64,000 nucleotides of DNA, from NCBI RefSeq assembly GCF_020524585.1, contig NZ_JAIVLK010000004.1:124001-188000 (forward strand), in the 5' to 3' direction. Position numbers and translations under genes: made by a program. Source of the stretch: Celeribacter naphthalenivorans. GTDB lineage: Bacteria > Pseudomonadota > Alphaproteobacteria > Rhodobacterales > Rhodobacteraceae. How positions within the stretch are numbered: position 1 is the first letter of the stretch; every line of letters begins with the position of its first letter. The notes below the pieces were generated by a model that did no database searches, was not told the DNA's origin, and saw only the letters and a list, made by a program, of their open reading frames with translations. Shown in pieces: positions 53,030 through 62,728 of the stretch.

Positions 53030-53869
53030 TTAGCCCAAAGCACTTGAGAGCATCTTGATGGACGTGGCGGCGAGGAAAACCGCAAAGGTCAGTTTGATCC
53101 ATTTCCTGTCGAGTTTGTGCGCGAGTGCGGTGCCGACGGGCGCGAAGGACACCGTGAAGGGCAAAATCAGAAGCGCTGCGGGAATGCTGACAAATCCCAA
53201 AGAGAAAGGCGGACGAGAAGGAACGCCAAGACCAGAGAGGATAAACCCCATGACGGCCGGGATGGCGATCAAAATCCCAAAGGCGGAGGCCGTTCCGATG
53301 GCGCGTTTGATGTCAAAGGAAAAGGCACTCAAGGTCGGCACGGAGAGTGTCCCCCCGCCGATCCCCATCAGCGATGAAAACCCGCCGATGATGTAGGATA
53401 TGACCACATTGACGAGACGGTTTCGGGGGAGATGTGAACTCAGGACGAGTGTTTTTGGCGTCGCCATATTGAGGGCCACCAACAAAGCGATGGTGCCGAA
53501 CACAAGCTTTAGCCCTGACGCCTCGATATATTTTGCCGCAAGCCCGCCCGTGAGTGCGCCGAGCATGAGGCCGGGGGCCCAGAGTTTGAGCAGAGAGAGA
53601 TCGACACTGCCGCGTTTGTGATGCGCCCTTGCCGATGAGATCGATGTGAAGATGATTGTCGCCAAAGAGGTCGCGACGGCCATTTGCATCGTGAGGTCCG
53701 GCGGAAAATCCATGAGGGTCAAAATCCAGAAGAGGACCGGAACAAGGACGATGCCGCCGCCAACGCCAAGCAAGCCCGCCATGATCCCGGCGAGGATCGC
53801 GGTGGCAATCACGCCCGCGATGAGCGCAACGAGGTCAAGCAAGGCCATATCCGTCATAGAGTCATACAT
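53030..53869 (-). CDS. TauE/SafE-family (sulfite/organoanion) membrane transporter
   Basis: This 279-residue protein has eight hydrophobic segments and the paired motifs GIMAGLLGVGGGIVLVPVLFW (about 26-46) and GGFSSLMGIGGGTLSVPTLS (about 163-182), the TauE/SafE repeat. Family members export sulfite, sulfoacetate or related anions. It starts 9 bases after the GGT gene stop and probably belongs to the same transcript. ATGs at 53857 and 53848 are alternative starts. Confidence 0.92.
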   Translation of the reverse strand: MYDSMTDMALLDLVALIAGVIATAILAGIMAGLLGVGGGIVLVPVLFWILTLMDFPPDLTMQMAVATSLATIIFTSISSARAHHKRGSVDLSLLKLWAPGLMLGALTGGLAAKYIEASGLKLVFGTIALLVALNMATPKTLVLSSHLPRNRLVNVVISYIIGGFSSLMGIGGGTLSVPTLSAFSFDIKRAIGTASAFGILIAIPAVMGFILSGLGVPSRPPFSLGFVSIPAALLILPFTVSFAPVGTALAHKLDRKWIKLTFAVFLAATSIKMLSSALG

Positions 53870-53878
53870 ATCCGTGCG

Positions 53879-55468
53879 TTAGAACCCAAGCGCCATGCCG
53901 TCTTTTCGCGTGTCGCTGCCGCCGATGAGAAAGCCCGTGTTTTCACAGATGCGGATCGCTTGGCTGCCTCCGATCGGGCTTGTTTGCACCGCGAGTTTGT
54001 GACCACGGGCGGCCAAGTCGTTGCGAACGCTTTCGGAAATGCCGGGTTCAATCTGGAGTATATCGCCCTCGGCAAAACTGCGCGGCGCATCCATGGCCGC
54101 CTGAAGCTCCATGCCGCGATCGAGGAGGCCCGACAACAGCGCCGCGTGACCTGCCGCCTGATACTGGCCGCCCATGACGCCGAAGGGCATGACCGCAGCG
54201 CCGTCTTTGCAAAGCATGCCGGGAATGATGGTGTGCATCGGCAGCTTGCCCGGCCCGATCGCGTTAGGATGACCTTTGATGAGGCGGAAACTTGCCCCGC
54301 GTGACTGAAAGAGAACGCCTGTCGCAGGATCGAGACGGGTGGAGCCGAAGCCGTGAAAGAGGGAGTTGATAAAGCTGATCGCATTGCCATCTCGATCCAC
54401 GACGCACAGGTAAACTGTGTCTTTATGCGGCGGCTCGTCCCAAAGCGCGGGGGGCGCGGCGCGCGCCATGTCGATCCGACTTGCGAGCTTGTCCACGACC
54501 TGATCCGACAGCAAGGTCTCTGTAATGTCGGGGCAGGCGGCAGGATCGCCGATCAGCGCGTCGCGGTGGTGATAGGCGAGTTTGACCGCTTCGGCATGGA
54601 GGTGGATGCGATCGGCCTCTGACAGGGTCTCGCCCATGTCGAACTTCGACAGGATTCGCAGGATCAGAAGGGCAGCAAGCCCCTGACCATTGGGCGGACA
54701 TTCGAGGACATCGTACCCGGCATAGCGTGTCGAAATCGGCTCGACCCAATGGGCTTGATGTGCGCCTTTGTGGAAGTCCTCTTCGCTATGGAGCCCTCCA
54801 AGCGCCTTGAGATGCGCCACCATTTTGGCGGCTGTCTCGCCTTCGTAAAAGCCTGCGACCCCTTTTGCGGCGATCTCGCGCAGGCGGGTGCCGAGCAGAG
54901 GTTGTGCATGACGTTGGCCTGCCTTGGGCGCCACGCCGTCGGGAAGGAAAAGTGCTGCGGCATGGGGGTCGCCACTGACCAGTTCGGCGCAGGCCGCCCA
55001 GTCCATCGCGACGCGTGGCGTCACCGGATAGCCGTTTTCCGCATAGTGAATCGCACGTGCAAAAAGCCGGTCCAGAGGAAGCGAGCCATGGTCTGCATGC
55101 AAACGGCACCACGCCGAGACAGAGCCCGGGATGGTCACGGCATGCGGGCTCGTCTGAGGGATTTCAGTTCCGAGCCCGGCGGCCTTCAAGGCCTCTAGCG
55201 TTGCAGCGGCAGGGGCGCGGCCTGAACCGTTCAAAGCCTTGATTTTGCCGCCCTTCGGGGCATAGATCGCGAAACAATCCCCTCCGATGCCGGTCATGTG
55301 CGGTTCGACCACACATTGAACCGCGACGGCGGCGATGGCGGCATCGACCGCATTTCCCCCGGCTGACAGGATGTCGAGACCTGCGGCGGTGGACAGAGGG
55401 TGCGAGGTGGCGATCATGGCCTCTTGCGCGAGGGTGCTGGGACGGCGGGCAGAGAAGAAATCGAACAT
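53879..55468 (-). CDS. Gamma-glutamyltransferase-family protein
   Basis: This 529-residue Ntn-hydrolase of the GGT family has an ATG preceded by AAGGAG. The small-subunit nucleophile is Thr in PPHKDTVYLCVVDRDGNAISFI near 350, and the substrate-binding NSLFHGFGS and GVMGGQYQAAGH segments are present. There is no signal peptide, so it is cytosolic and more like GGT-like amidases than periplasmic glutathionase. In a catabolic cluster it may open a gamma-glutamylated intermediate or an acylase substrate. It lies between the flavin reductase and TauE/SafE genes. Confidence 0.92.
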   Translation of the reverse strand: MFDFFSARRPSTLAQEAMIATSHPLSTAAGLDILSAGGNAVDAAIAAVAVQCVVEPHMTGIGGDCFAIYAPKGGKIKALNGSGRAPAAATLEALKAAGLGTEIPQTSPHAVTIPGSVSAWCRLHADHGSLPLDRLFARAIHYAENGYPVTPRVAMDWAACAELVSGDPHAAALFLPDGVAPKAGQRHAQPLLGTRLREIAAKGVAGFYEGETAAKMVAHLKALGGLHSEEDFHKGAHQAHWVEPISTRYAGYDVLECPPNGQGLAALLILRILSKFDMGETLSEADRIHLHAEAVKLAYHHRDALIGDPAACPDITETLLSDQVVDKLASRIDMARAAPPALWDEPPHKDTVYLCVVDRDGNAISFINSLFHGFGSTRLDPATGVLFQSRGASFRLIKGHPNAIGPGKLPMHTIIPGMLCKDGAAVMPFGVMGGQYQAAGHAALLSGLLDRGMELQAAMDAPRSFAEGDILQIEPGISESVRNDLAARGHKLAVQTSPIGGSQAIRICENTGFLIGGSDTRKDGMALGF

Positions 55469-55604
55469 ATCTAAGCTCCTTGGGTTATGCAGGGAGGGGC
55501 GCGGCCAGCGGTGCGCCGTGGGTCAGGTCGAACGAAAGGCTTGAACAGGGCTCGCCTAGGATGTGGAGGCTGTTTTCGAGAGCTCGGCGTTTGAGAGCGG
55601 AGCG

Positions 55605-56108
55605 TCACGCATGAGATTTCAGGCGCTCGAATGCGCCCCGAAAAAACACCAAGGCATCGCCTCCAGAGGCAGAGCGCGCACTGACCACTCGGCCAATCAC
55701 AATCGCGACGTCGTCTTCTTCGACGATTTGGGACAGTTCACAGTCCATCACCCCAAGCGCTGTTTTCAACGCGGGCGCTCCGGTTGAAAGTGTGTCCCAA
55801 TCGTCCGTCTCGAAAGGTTTGGGGCCACTTTTGCCGAAAGCGCCAGCGAGGTCCGAGGCCTCGGCCGGCAGGAAGTTGAGTGAAAATCGGCCGGTTTGAA
55901 CGATATCCGCGAGGGCAGAGGTTTTGCGATCAATCGAGACCAGCATTTTCGGCGGGCTGGCCGAGACATGGGCCGCAGAGAGACCTAGAAAACCGTTTGG
56001 CTGTCCCGCCTCGTTTCGGGTCGTAACGATCGTCGCGCCGATGGGACGTTCGCCGATGATTTGCCAAAAGGCGCGGGCCTCGATCTTGTCGGTCAGTTCA
56101 TGGCTCAT
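55605..56108 (-). CDS. Flavin reductase family protein (RutF/HpaC-like)
   Basis: This 167-residue protein starts at MSHELTDKIEARAFWQIIG (ATG 56108 after GGAAGAGA). FMN-binding features are TIVTTRNEAGQPNGFLGLSAAHVSASPP and RKTSALADIVQTGRFSLNFL. It supplies reduced flavin to a separate monooxygenase. No such oxygenase is in the window, so the partner is unknown. It diverges from the MFS gene across a 403-base region. Confidence 0.9.
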   Translation of the reverse strand: MSHELTDKIEARAFWQIIGERPIGATIVTTRNEAGQPNGFLGLSAAHVSASPPKMLVSIDRKTSALADIVQTGRFSLNFLPAEASDLAGAFGKSGPKPFETDDWDTLSTGAPALKTALGVMDCELSQIVEEDDVAIVIGRVVSARSASGGDALVFFRGAFERLKSHA

Positions 56109-56511
56109 ATCAGTCTCTTCCAGCCCTTCATGGGGCCTGTTCACCCTCTCGTCACGCGGCGCTTTGCGGGGCGCGGCAAGGGCAATCCATTTGTCTATTT
56201 CTTCTGCAAGATCAGCTGGATCATCCGCTCTCTCAATCATCCTTTTGGTTGATAGCCTGGCCGGTGAAGAGTGATGCAATATGCCGTTATCAAAAAACAC
56301 ATCATGACGGCGTGCTGACACTTTGAACGCCTTTCCAAGGTCATCCCTGCCGTCGATCCCCGATTTCATCCTCGACGTGAGCCAAAGACAGACCCGTGTC
56401 TTGGCCGTGGAACGGAAGTCTCTCGGGGACGCAACTATAGGAAATCTGCATGAGGTATTATCAAGCGCAATATGTTTGCCCAATGGCGCGCCTGCAGTCG
56501 GTGGTCGTGAA
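56109..56511. other. 403-base divergent regulatory region
   Basis: This lies between flavin reductase (minus) and MFS (plus). A longer minus-strand frame passes through but lacks a ribosome site and family resemblance. The region probably holds both promoters; no clear operator palindrome is evident. Confidence 0.5.
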
Positions 56512-57741
56512 ATGAAGGGAGATCGTTTTGGGCTGACGCGGTTGGTCTGCGTGTTCGCAATCGGCACCTCCCTGATGGGAAGCACCGCACCAAGCCCTCT
56601 TTACGGCACCTACGTGACTGTCTTCGGGTTGAGCGATGTTATGGCGATGGCCATTTTCGTGGTCTATGCGATCGGCATTTTGTCATCGCTGTTGATCACC
56701 CCCTTCATGGCACGCATTCTGCCACGCCAAGAGATGGTCCTTGTGATCGGGCTGTTCATTACGGCCTCGGGGCTCATCTGCTTTGCACTCGCCGATCACG
56801 TCGCCATGCTCTACGCCGGGCGCATTCTGAACGGTGCGGGGGCGGGGATGATCACCGGAATTGCCTCCGTGCGCCTCTATGAATTGGCGCCGGAGAAAGT
56901 ACGGGCACGGGCGGCGATGGTGTCGACCCTGGCGTTCAGTATCGGGGCGGCCATCGGGCCAATGCTGACGTCTTTGGCTTTGGCGGTGGATGTCGCCCCT
57001 ACACTCATTCCGTTTCTGACAATCGCCGCGCTGTGCGGTGTGGCGCTTGTAGGAGTTCTTCTGTCTCGTTGGCCCGATCATATAAGGCCCGTTGAGGTCC
57101 CGGATGTCATCGCCGACGGTCATGTGGTGCGGCATATTTCAAGCAATTTTCAGAACAGGTTCTTTGCCCTTGCTTGCATGGGGCTGGGGCTCAGCTGGTA
57201 TTGTGCCTCGGTTCTGATGGGGTTGGGGCCGCATATCGGTGTGCAACTCTTTGGCTTGGGATCGGCGGGCTTGGCGGGATTGTTGCCAGTGATTTTCCAA
57301 CTCGCGAGCGGCGTTGGACAGATCGCTCTGGGCCGCAAGGATTCGATCGGGGCAATCATTTTGGGCGGTGTTGGGATGACTGGATGCCTTGTCGTTTTGT
57401 TGCTTGGCCTACAAGTCACGAATGGTCTGTTGCTGTTGCTCGTCATGCCGCTCATGGGCGCATTCTACGGTGCGATTTTTGTGGGCGCACTGGGGTTGGC
57501 GAACCAGGCCGCTCTGCCGGAAAAGCGGACCGAATATACGGCATGGTTCTACGTGGCCGGTCATCTCTGTGGTCTGACGCCGACGATGGCGATGGGTTTC
57601 ATCGTCGGGAGTATTGGGTTGGAGCGGGCGTTTTATGCCTTTGTGGCGAGCATGACGGTTTTGACGTTTGGGCTTTGCTTCCTGGCGCTTGTCTGGTTGC
57701 GGGCAAACAGAGCCGCCACTGGCGTTGTCGCGCAGACTTGA
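56512..57741 (+). CDS. Major facilitator superfamily transporter
   Basis: This roughly 409-residue protein starts at MKGDRFGLTRLVCVFAIG. It has twelve hydrophobic segments with the MFS loop between helices 2 and 3 (ITPFMARILPRQEMV) and a GAGAGMITGIASVRLYEL segment in helix 4-5. It is the only plus-strand gene in this catabolic region. It may import the substrate or export a product. A GC-rich hairpin follows. Confidence 0.92.
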   Translation: MKGDRFGLTRLVCVFAIGTSLMGSTAPSPLYGTYVTVFGLSDVMAMAIFVVYAIGILSSLLITPFMARILPRQEMVLVIGLFITASGLICFALADHVAMLYAGRILNGAGAGMITGIASVRLYELAPEKVRARAAMVSTLAFSIGAAIGPMLTSLALAVDVAPTLIPFLTIAALCGVALVGVLLSRWPDHIRPVEVPDVIADGHVVRHISSNFQNRFFALACMGLGLSWYCASVLMGLGPHIGVQLFGLGSAGLAGLLPVIFQLASGVGQIALGRKDSIGAIILGGVGMTGCLVVLLLGLQVTNGLLLLLVMPLMGAFYGAIFVGALGLANQAALPEKRTEYTAWFYVAGHLCGLTPTMAMGFIVGSIGLERAFYAFVASMTVLTFGLCFLALVWLRANRAATGVVAQT

Positions 57742-57756
57742 TAGCCCCGACCAAGT

Positions 57757-57783
57757 GGAAAGCGCGCAAACCGCGCGCTTTCC
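57757..57783. terminator. Hairpin between convergent MFS and amidase genes
   Basis: GGAAAGCGCGC (57757-57767) and GCGCGCTTTCC (57773-57783) form a perfect 11-bp stem with loop AAACC. There is no long U-run, but its position at a convergent gene end suits termination in both directions. Confidence 0.6.
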
Positions 57784-57785
57784 TG

Positions 57786-59243
57786 TCAGGTCGTAGCAAT
57801 CTCGGGCCAGAGATGCGCCCAGGGACGCGCCGTTTCAAATGCGGCGGAGGCGGCCATGACCAAAGGATCGTCGAGGTGCCGTCCGATGATCTGAAGGCCG
57901 ACGGGCAATCCGGTTGATGTCATGCCGCAGGGCACTGAGGCGGCCGGCTGTCCGGTGTGGTTGACAGGCCAGAGCGACGGCAGCCCTCCCAACAGGCTTT
58001 CGACCGGCGCACCCTCGATCGTGTCAGGGCCGTATTGGTCGATGTCGAAGGCGGGGTAGGCGACCGTGGGACAGAGAAACAGGTCATATTTGGACATAAA
58101 ACGCCACATGCGCATGACCACCTCTTGTCGCTGTCTGGCGGCATCCGTCAACGCTTCGGCGCTATAGGATTGCTCCATGGCGGCGCGAAGATGCGGCATG
58201 TAGATCAGCCCCTTGCGGTGCAATTCACGCATGCCGCTGAGATCGCTGTCGCGCAGAATGATCATCCAGTGCAGATCGAGCATATCCGACAGATCCGGGG
58301 CATCTTCGACGACCTCGCAACCAAACTCCGTGGCGAACACTTGAGCCGCTTCTGCCGTCAATTGCCGGACGTCGGCATCGACACGACAGCCGCCAAAATC
58401 CGGGGTGTAGGCAATGCGTTTGCCGCGCAGATCCTGCTGCAGGGTCTCCAGCCAATCAAACTCCGGGCCGGGCAGGGAATGGCAATCGCGCATGTCGGGG
58501 CCGGAGACGACCTTGAGCATGAGTGCGCTGTCTTGAACCGTGCGGGTGAGGGGACCGATATGTTCGGTGCTTTCCCATGACGAGAGGCCCGGATAACGCG
58601 GATCGCGGCAGCCGGGATAGGCCGGCACGCGCCCGAAGGAGGGTTTCATTCCGAACAATCCGCAGAAAGACGCAGGGCTGCGGATCGACCCGCCGCCATC
58701 GCTTCCCAGCGTCAGGGACCCCATCCCCGCTGCAACCGCCGCAGCGCTGCCGGCGCTCGATCCGCCCGGCGTTTTGTCCGTGTTCCAGGGGTTCCGGGTG
58801 GTGGGCGAGATGTTGTTGTGGCCAACGGCGCCATAGCCCAATTCGGCCGTGTTGGTCTTGCCCAACAGGATCGCACCGGCGTCTTTCAAACGTTCAACGA
58901 CGATATCGTCCTCGTCGGGCACGAAGTCCTTATAGGCTTCGGAGCCCAACATGGTGCGCACCCCTTTGGTGCAAATCAAGTCCTTGAGAGAGACCGGCAC
59001 ACCATGCAGCGGCCCAAGCGGCGCGCCCGCCATGACGGCTGCTTCGGCTTTCTGCGCCGCATCCATCGCCATGTCTGCGGTGAGCGTGCAAAAGGCGTTG
59101 AGCACCGGGTCGAGCGCGTCGATCCGGTCCAGAACGGCGCGTGTCACCTCGACGGGGGACAGCTGTTTGTTTCGAATGCGCTGGGCTTGCTCTGTGCCGG
59201 ACATCCGGCTGATGTCATCAGATCCCGTCATTTGGTGGCCCAT
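57786..59243 (-). CDS. Amidase signature family hydrolase
   Basis: This 485-residue protein has the Ser-cisSer-Lys triad: Lys87 (VSLKDLICTKG), Ser162/163 (TPGGSSAGSAAA), and Ser186 (LGSDGGGSIR). AS enzymes hydrolyse amides, including glutamyl-tRNA amides; the lack of gatB/gatC neighbours and the catabolic context favour a small-molecule amidase. It overlaps the RibBA-like gene by 16 bases at its start; an ATG at 59231 would reduce this. Confidence 0.92.
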   Translation of the reverse strand: MGHQMTGSDDISRMSGTEQAQRIRNKQLSPVEVTRAVLDRIDALDPVLNAFCTLTADMAMDAAQKAEAAVMAGAPLGPLHGVPVSLKDLICTKGVRTMLGSEAYKDFVPDEDDIVVERLKDAGAILLGKTNTAELGYGAVGHNNISPTTRNPWNTDKTPGGSSAGSAAAVAAGMGSLTLGSDGGGSIRSPASFCGLFGMKPSFGRVPAYPGCRDPRYPGLSSWESTEHIGPLTRTVQDSALMLKVVSGPDMRDCHSLPGPEFDWLETLQQDLRGKRIAYTPDFGGCRVDADVRQLTAEAAQVFATEFGCEVVEDAPDLSDMLDLHWMIILRDSDLSGMRELHRKGLIYMPHLRAAMEQSYSAEALTDAARQRQEVVMRMWRFMSKYDLFLCPTVAYPAFDIDQYGPDTIEGAPVESLLGGLPSLWPVNHTGQPAASVPCGMTSTGLPVGLQIIGRHLDDPLVMAASAAFETARPWAHLWPEIATT

Positions 59244-60313
59244 GACATCGCTGCGTGATCTCCGAGGGTTTCGGAGCGAGAGGGGGATGTGAACGCGATG
59301 TGACGGACACCCAGACTTGCCAAAAGGCGCGCCGCGGTCTCCTCGTCGTTCCTGTCATTGTCCTTCTCGGGGCCGGTGAGGGATTCGGTATGCAGGACGA
59401 CGAACGCACCGCGCCGCTCATGCGCGATCCTGTCGAAAGAAAGATGGCGCATATCGTTTGGACGCGCCCCGATTGCGAGACCGAAGAGATCGTTTGCCGG
59501 ATCGAAATGCCTGACATGGCAGGCCAAAGGCTCAGGCGCCGTGATGTCGCCGCAAGTCAACACGAGATGGCGCGCGCCCTTCGGTTCTTCGCGAATGCCC
59601 AACACCGTGCAAGGGCCAAGCGCCGCATCCTGCAAGGAATGTCGGGCTTCAATCTGGAAACCGTGTCTCGCTTTACAGAATTTCAGAAGATCGGAATAGC
59701 GTCCGATTTTAAGGCCGTGCCGCGCGGCGATGATCTGTAAGTCGTCCGGTCCGGCCAAGTCACCGACTTCGTTCAGAATGTCGCAAATCGTTGCGGCCGG
59801 TTCGAGATCGGCAAGCTGGCAAAGTTCGATGGCAGCCTCGGACCGCTCCTGTCTGGCGAGGATGCCGCCGGAATGCGCGCAGAGCGGAAAAACATGACCG
59901 GGGGTGACCACCGCATCGGCTGGGCTATCGGGATGATAGGCGGCCAAAATCGTCTGCGCGCGGTCGCTGGCGGAAATCCCGGTGGAGACGCCGTCCTTTG
60001 CTTCAATCGACTGATAGAACTCAGGCGTGCCCGGATGTTTGTTGCGACGGGGCAAGGGCTTTAGCCCCAGTGCCTTGATGCGCTCGGCGCTCAGGCCGAG
60101 GCAGACCAGACCTCTGCCATGGGTGGCCATGAAATTGACGGCCTGCTCGCCCGCGAAACGCGCGGGGATCGTGAGATGCGCACGAGGCTGTTCGGACAGG
60201 TCGTCAAGTTGAATGACCATCTTCCCGGCAGCGACGTCTTTGATCAGCGCCTCGATCGGGGCGAATTGCGGGGTGCGGGCATTTGCGGGGCTTTCGCGCC
60301 ATGTGCTTGTCAT
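59228..60313 (-). CDS. RibBA-like protein with degenerate active sites
   Basis: This 361-residue protein has an N-terminal DHBP-synthase-like fold (GRGLVCLGLSAERIKALGL, DGVSTGISASDRAQTI, VTPGHVFPLCAHSGGILAR, ATICDILNEVGD) and a C-terminal GTP-cyclohydrolase-II-like domain. In the RibB half the acidic loop normally read DDEDRENEGDL is DDLSEQPRAHLT, losing catalytic acids. In the RibA half the zinc loop SLRCDCG is replaced by GLAIGARPND with no Cys. So it is unlikely to make riboflavin precursors. Neighbours suggest a new role in a flavin-dependent catabolic pathway. The start overlaps the flavin reductase stop by 4 bases. Confidence 0.78.
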   Translation of the reverse strand: MTSTWRESPANARTPQFAPIEALIKDVAAGKMVIQLDDLSEQPRAHLTIPARFAGEQAVNFMATHGRGLVCLGLSAERIKALGLKPLPRRNKHPGTPEFYQSIEAKDGVSTGISASDRAQTILAAYHPDSPADAVVTPGHVFPLCAHSGGILARQERSEAAIELCQLADLEPAATICDILNEVGDLAGPDDLQIIAARHGLKIGRYSDLLKFCKARHGFQIEARHSLQDAALGPCTVLGIREEPKGARHLVLTCGDITAPEPLACHVRHFDPANDLFGLAIGARPNDMRHLSFDRIAHERRGAFVVLHTESLTGPEKDNDRNDEETAARLLASLGVRHIAFTSPSRSETLGDHAAMSWATK

Positions 60314-60861
60314 CCGTGCATCTCCGCGAAGCGCCCGAATTGACCGTTCATATACAGCAGCGGGTCGGTCGGGGTCTCGCCGATTGCGGCGTCAATTCTG
60401 GCGATCAACAGACAGTGCGTGCCGTGGTCGAGGGAATTTTCGACTTTGCAAAAGAGTGTTGTGGCCGTCTCGCGCAGCCATGGAAGCTGGTGACAGTCCT
60501 GTTTCGGCGCATCGAGACGTGCCCAGTCGCCATGGTCGAACCGCTCCTGAGCGGGGGCATGCGCGATGGCTGCGCCAAGATCCTGCTGTGCTGCGGGTAA
60601 AATGCCAAGTGAAAAGGCCCCCCTTGCTTCGAGGGCGCGAAAGGCAGAGGCGCTGCGATTCACACAGACCAGCAAGGAGGGCGGGTCAAGCGACACGGAG
60701 GTGACAGCGGTGGCCATCATGGCGTGGCGCTGGCCTTCATGCTCGGTGGCGACGAGCGTGGCCGTGGCGCCGACACCGCGCCAGAGTTGGCGGAAAAGAT
60801 CTGCTGTGACGTCTGGAAGGTCCTGTTCAGCGGACATGGGCAAAGGTCGAAGTGACTGCAT
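60310..60861 (-). CDS. Flavin reductase family protein (second copy)
   Basis: This 183-residue protein has the split-barrel flavin reductase core: ATLVATEHEGQRHAMMATAVTSVSLDPPSLLVCVNRSASAFRAL, then FSLGILPAAQQDL. The GDW and THCLLIARIDA segments follow. It would supply FMNH2 or FADH2 to a monooxygenase outside the window. It differs from the copy at 55605. An ATG at 60837 is an alternative start. It overlaps the RibBA-like gene (ATGA). Confidence 0.9.
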   Translation of the reverse strand: MQSLRPLPMSAEQDLPDVTADLFRQLWRGVGATATLVATEHEGQRHAMMATAVTSVSLDPPSLLVCVNRSASAFRALEARGAFSLGILPAAQQDLGAAIAHAPAQERFDHGDWARLDAPKQDCHQLPWLRETATTLFCKVENSLDHGTHCLLIARIDAAIGETPTDPLLYMNGQFGRFAEMHG

Positions 60862-60932
60862 GTTTGAGGGCTTTCTAAATGCTATTTTGGGACAGGCGCA
60901 GTGGCGAGACGCAGGGATCTATCCGGCGGGTC

Positions 60933-61925
60933 TCATCCGGTTGCGCGCTCAGGGAATTGCTCGACCGCGAACGGGCAGGCGACGCGATGATCCGCGCCGA
61001 TCTCTTGCAGAGGCATATCGCGTGTCGAACAGCTTGGCTGTTCGATCGGGCATCGCCCGGAGAGGCGGCAGGCCGCAGGCGGATCAATGGGGGTTGAGAT
61101 TTCTCCGTCCAGCCGCACGCGTTTGCGCGTGACGCCCCATTCCGCGACTGGCGCCGCAGAAATCAGGGCGCGCGTATAGGGGTGGCGGGGGTTGTGAAAG
61201 ATGTCTTCGGTCGGACCCTGTTCGACGATCCGGCCAAGATACATCACGGCCACCTCATCGGCGACGTGACGCACCACAGGAAGATCGTGGCTGATGAAGA
61301 GGAAGGCGAGGTTCAGTTTGACCTGCAGTTCTTTGAGCAAAGCGAGGATTTGACCCCGGACGGAGACATCGAGAGATGCCGTCGGCTCGTCCAGCAAGAC
61401 GACTTCGGGGTTGATCGCAAGCGCGCGGGCTATGCCGACCCTCTGACGTTGACCGCCGCTCATTTCATGTGGGTAGCGATCCAGATGTGCCACAGTGAGG
61501 CCCACCATTTCGATCAGCTCATTCAGGCGGGTGGTGCGTTGTGCCGCGTTCAGGTGCGAATGCAGCTTGAGCGGTTCTTCAAGCACTTTGCGGACCTTCA
61601 TGCGCGGGTTAAGCGATGCATTCGGGTCCTGAAAGACCATCTGAAGTTGCCGGTATTTTTCGACCATCTGGAGCGGCGTCAGAGGGAGAATAGAGTTCCC
61701 GTGCAAGATGACATCACCCGCACTCGGCTCAATCAATCGCATGATACAGCGCGCCACAGTGGATTTGCCCGAGCCGCTTTCTCCGACCAGAGCCACCGTG
61801 CGCCCCGGCTGAAGATCGAAATCGACGCCATCGATGGCATGCAATTTCTGACCACGCCCGACCGGGAAGTGCTTTTGTAGGTTGCGGACCTGCACGATGG
61901 GGTAGTTTTTGGGATAGGTTTTCAT
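60933..61925 (-). CDS. Oligopeptide/dipeptide ABC transporter ATP-binding protein (DppF/OppF type)
   Basis: This 330-residue protein has Walker A GESGSGKS at 48-55, signature MSGGQRQR, Walker B LLDEPTASLD, and the C-terminal oligopeptide ABC extension (HPYTRALISAAP ... CRLSGRCPIEQPSC) that binds an iron-sulfur cluster in OppF-like proteins. It pairs with the DppD-type ATPase encoded upstream (4-base overlap) to drive uptake. Confidence 0.94.
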   Translation of the reverse strand: MKTYPKNYPIVQVRNLQKHFPVGRGQKLHAIDGVDFDLQPGRTVALVGESGSGKSTVARCIMRLIEPSAGDVILHGNSILPLTPLQMVEKYRQLQMVFQDPNASLNPRMKVRKVLEEPLKLHSHLNAAQRTTRLNELIEMVGLTVAHLDRYPHEMSGGQRQRVGIARALAINPEVVLLDEPTASLDVSVRGQILALLKELQVKLNLAFLFISHDLPVVRHVADEVAVMYLGRIVEQGPTEDIFHNPRHPYTRALISAAPVAEWGVTRKRVRLDGEISTPIDPPAACRLSGRCPIEQPSCSTRDMPLQEIGADHRVACPFAVEQFPERATG

Positions 61926-62728
61926 TCGGCTGCCTCCGAAAGCTGGCTGGCCGCCAAGAGACGCTGCGTATAGTCGTTTTGCGGCGCGGTGAAGATTTGT
62001 TCGGTACTTCCTGTCTCCACGACGTGGCCCCGGTTCATGACCACGACATGATCACATGTCTCCGCCACGACGCCGAGGTCATGGGTGATGAGACAGACCG
62101 TCAGGGCGCGCTCCCGCGCAAGACCAAGCACGAGATCCATGATTTCGGCCTGTGTGGTAACATCAAGTCCCGTGGTCGGCTCGTCGAGGATCAACAGGTC
62201 AGGCGTGCAAATCAGAGCGGCCATGGCGATCATCGCGCGCTGTGCCATGCCGCCGGAGAACTCGTGCGGATATTGCTTTGCGCGGCTCTCGGGTTCGGGG
62301 ATATGGACGCGGCGCAAGGCTTCGATGGCATGTTCCATCGCCGCGCGGCGGCTTCCGCCGTGATGGAGTCTGTAGGTGTCTGCAAGTTGCCGTCCGATGG
62401 TAAAGACCGGATTCAAGGCGGCGCGTGCGTCTTGAAAAACCATGCTGATCCGACTGCCGCGCAACTTGTGCAATTCGCGCGCGTCGACTGACGTCAGGTC
62501 GATCCCGTCAAAGCAAATGCTGCCGGAGATATGCCGGAAGGACGGGGGGTGCAGTCCGAGCACCGAAAGGGCGGTGACGGATTTGCCGCTGCCCGTTTCG
62601 CCGACAACGGCCGTGAGCTTGCCACGTTCCAAGGCGTAGCTGACATCGTATAAAATCTGGGTCACGTCGCCGGTCTCTTTGGCAAACCCGCCGCTGAAGC
62701 TGCTGATCTTGAGAATGGGATCGGTCAT
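61922..62728 (-). CDS. ABC transporter ATP-binding protein (DppD/OppD type)
   Basis: This 268-residue protein has Walker A GETGSGKS at 43-50, signature FSGGMAQR, Walker B LLILDEPTTGLD and ITHDLGVVA. It is slightly short because the usual C-terminal oligopeptide extension is reduced to HPSTEQIFTAP-like sequence. Both start and stop overlap neighbours by four bases, showing tight coupling with permease and second ATPase. Confidence 0.92.
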   Translation of the reverse strand: MTDPILKISSFSGGFAKETGDVTQILYDVSYALERGKLTAVVGETGSGKSVTALSVLGLHPPSFRHISGSICFDGIDLTSVDARELHKLRGSRISMVFQDARAALNPVFTIGRQLADTYRLHHGGSRRAAMEHAIEALRRVHIPEPESRAKQYPHEFSGGMAQRAMIAMAALICTPDLLILDEPTTGLDVTTQAEIMDLVLGLARERALTVCLITHDLGVVAETCDHVVVMNRGHVVETGSTEQIFTAPQNDYTQRLLAASQLSEAAE

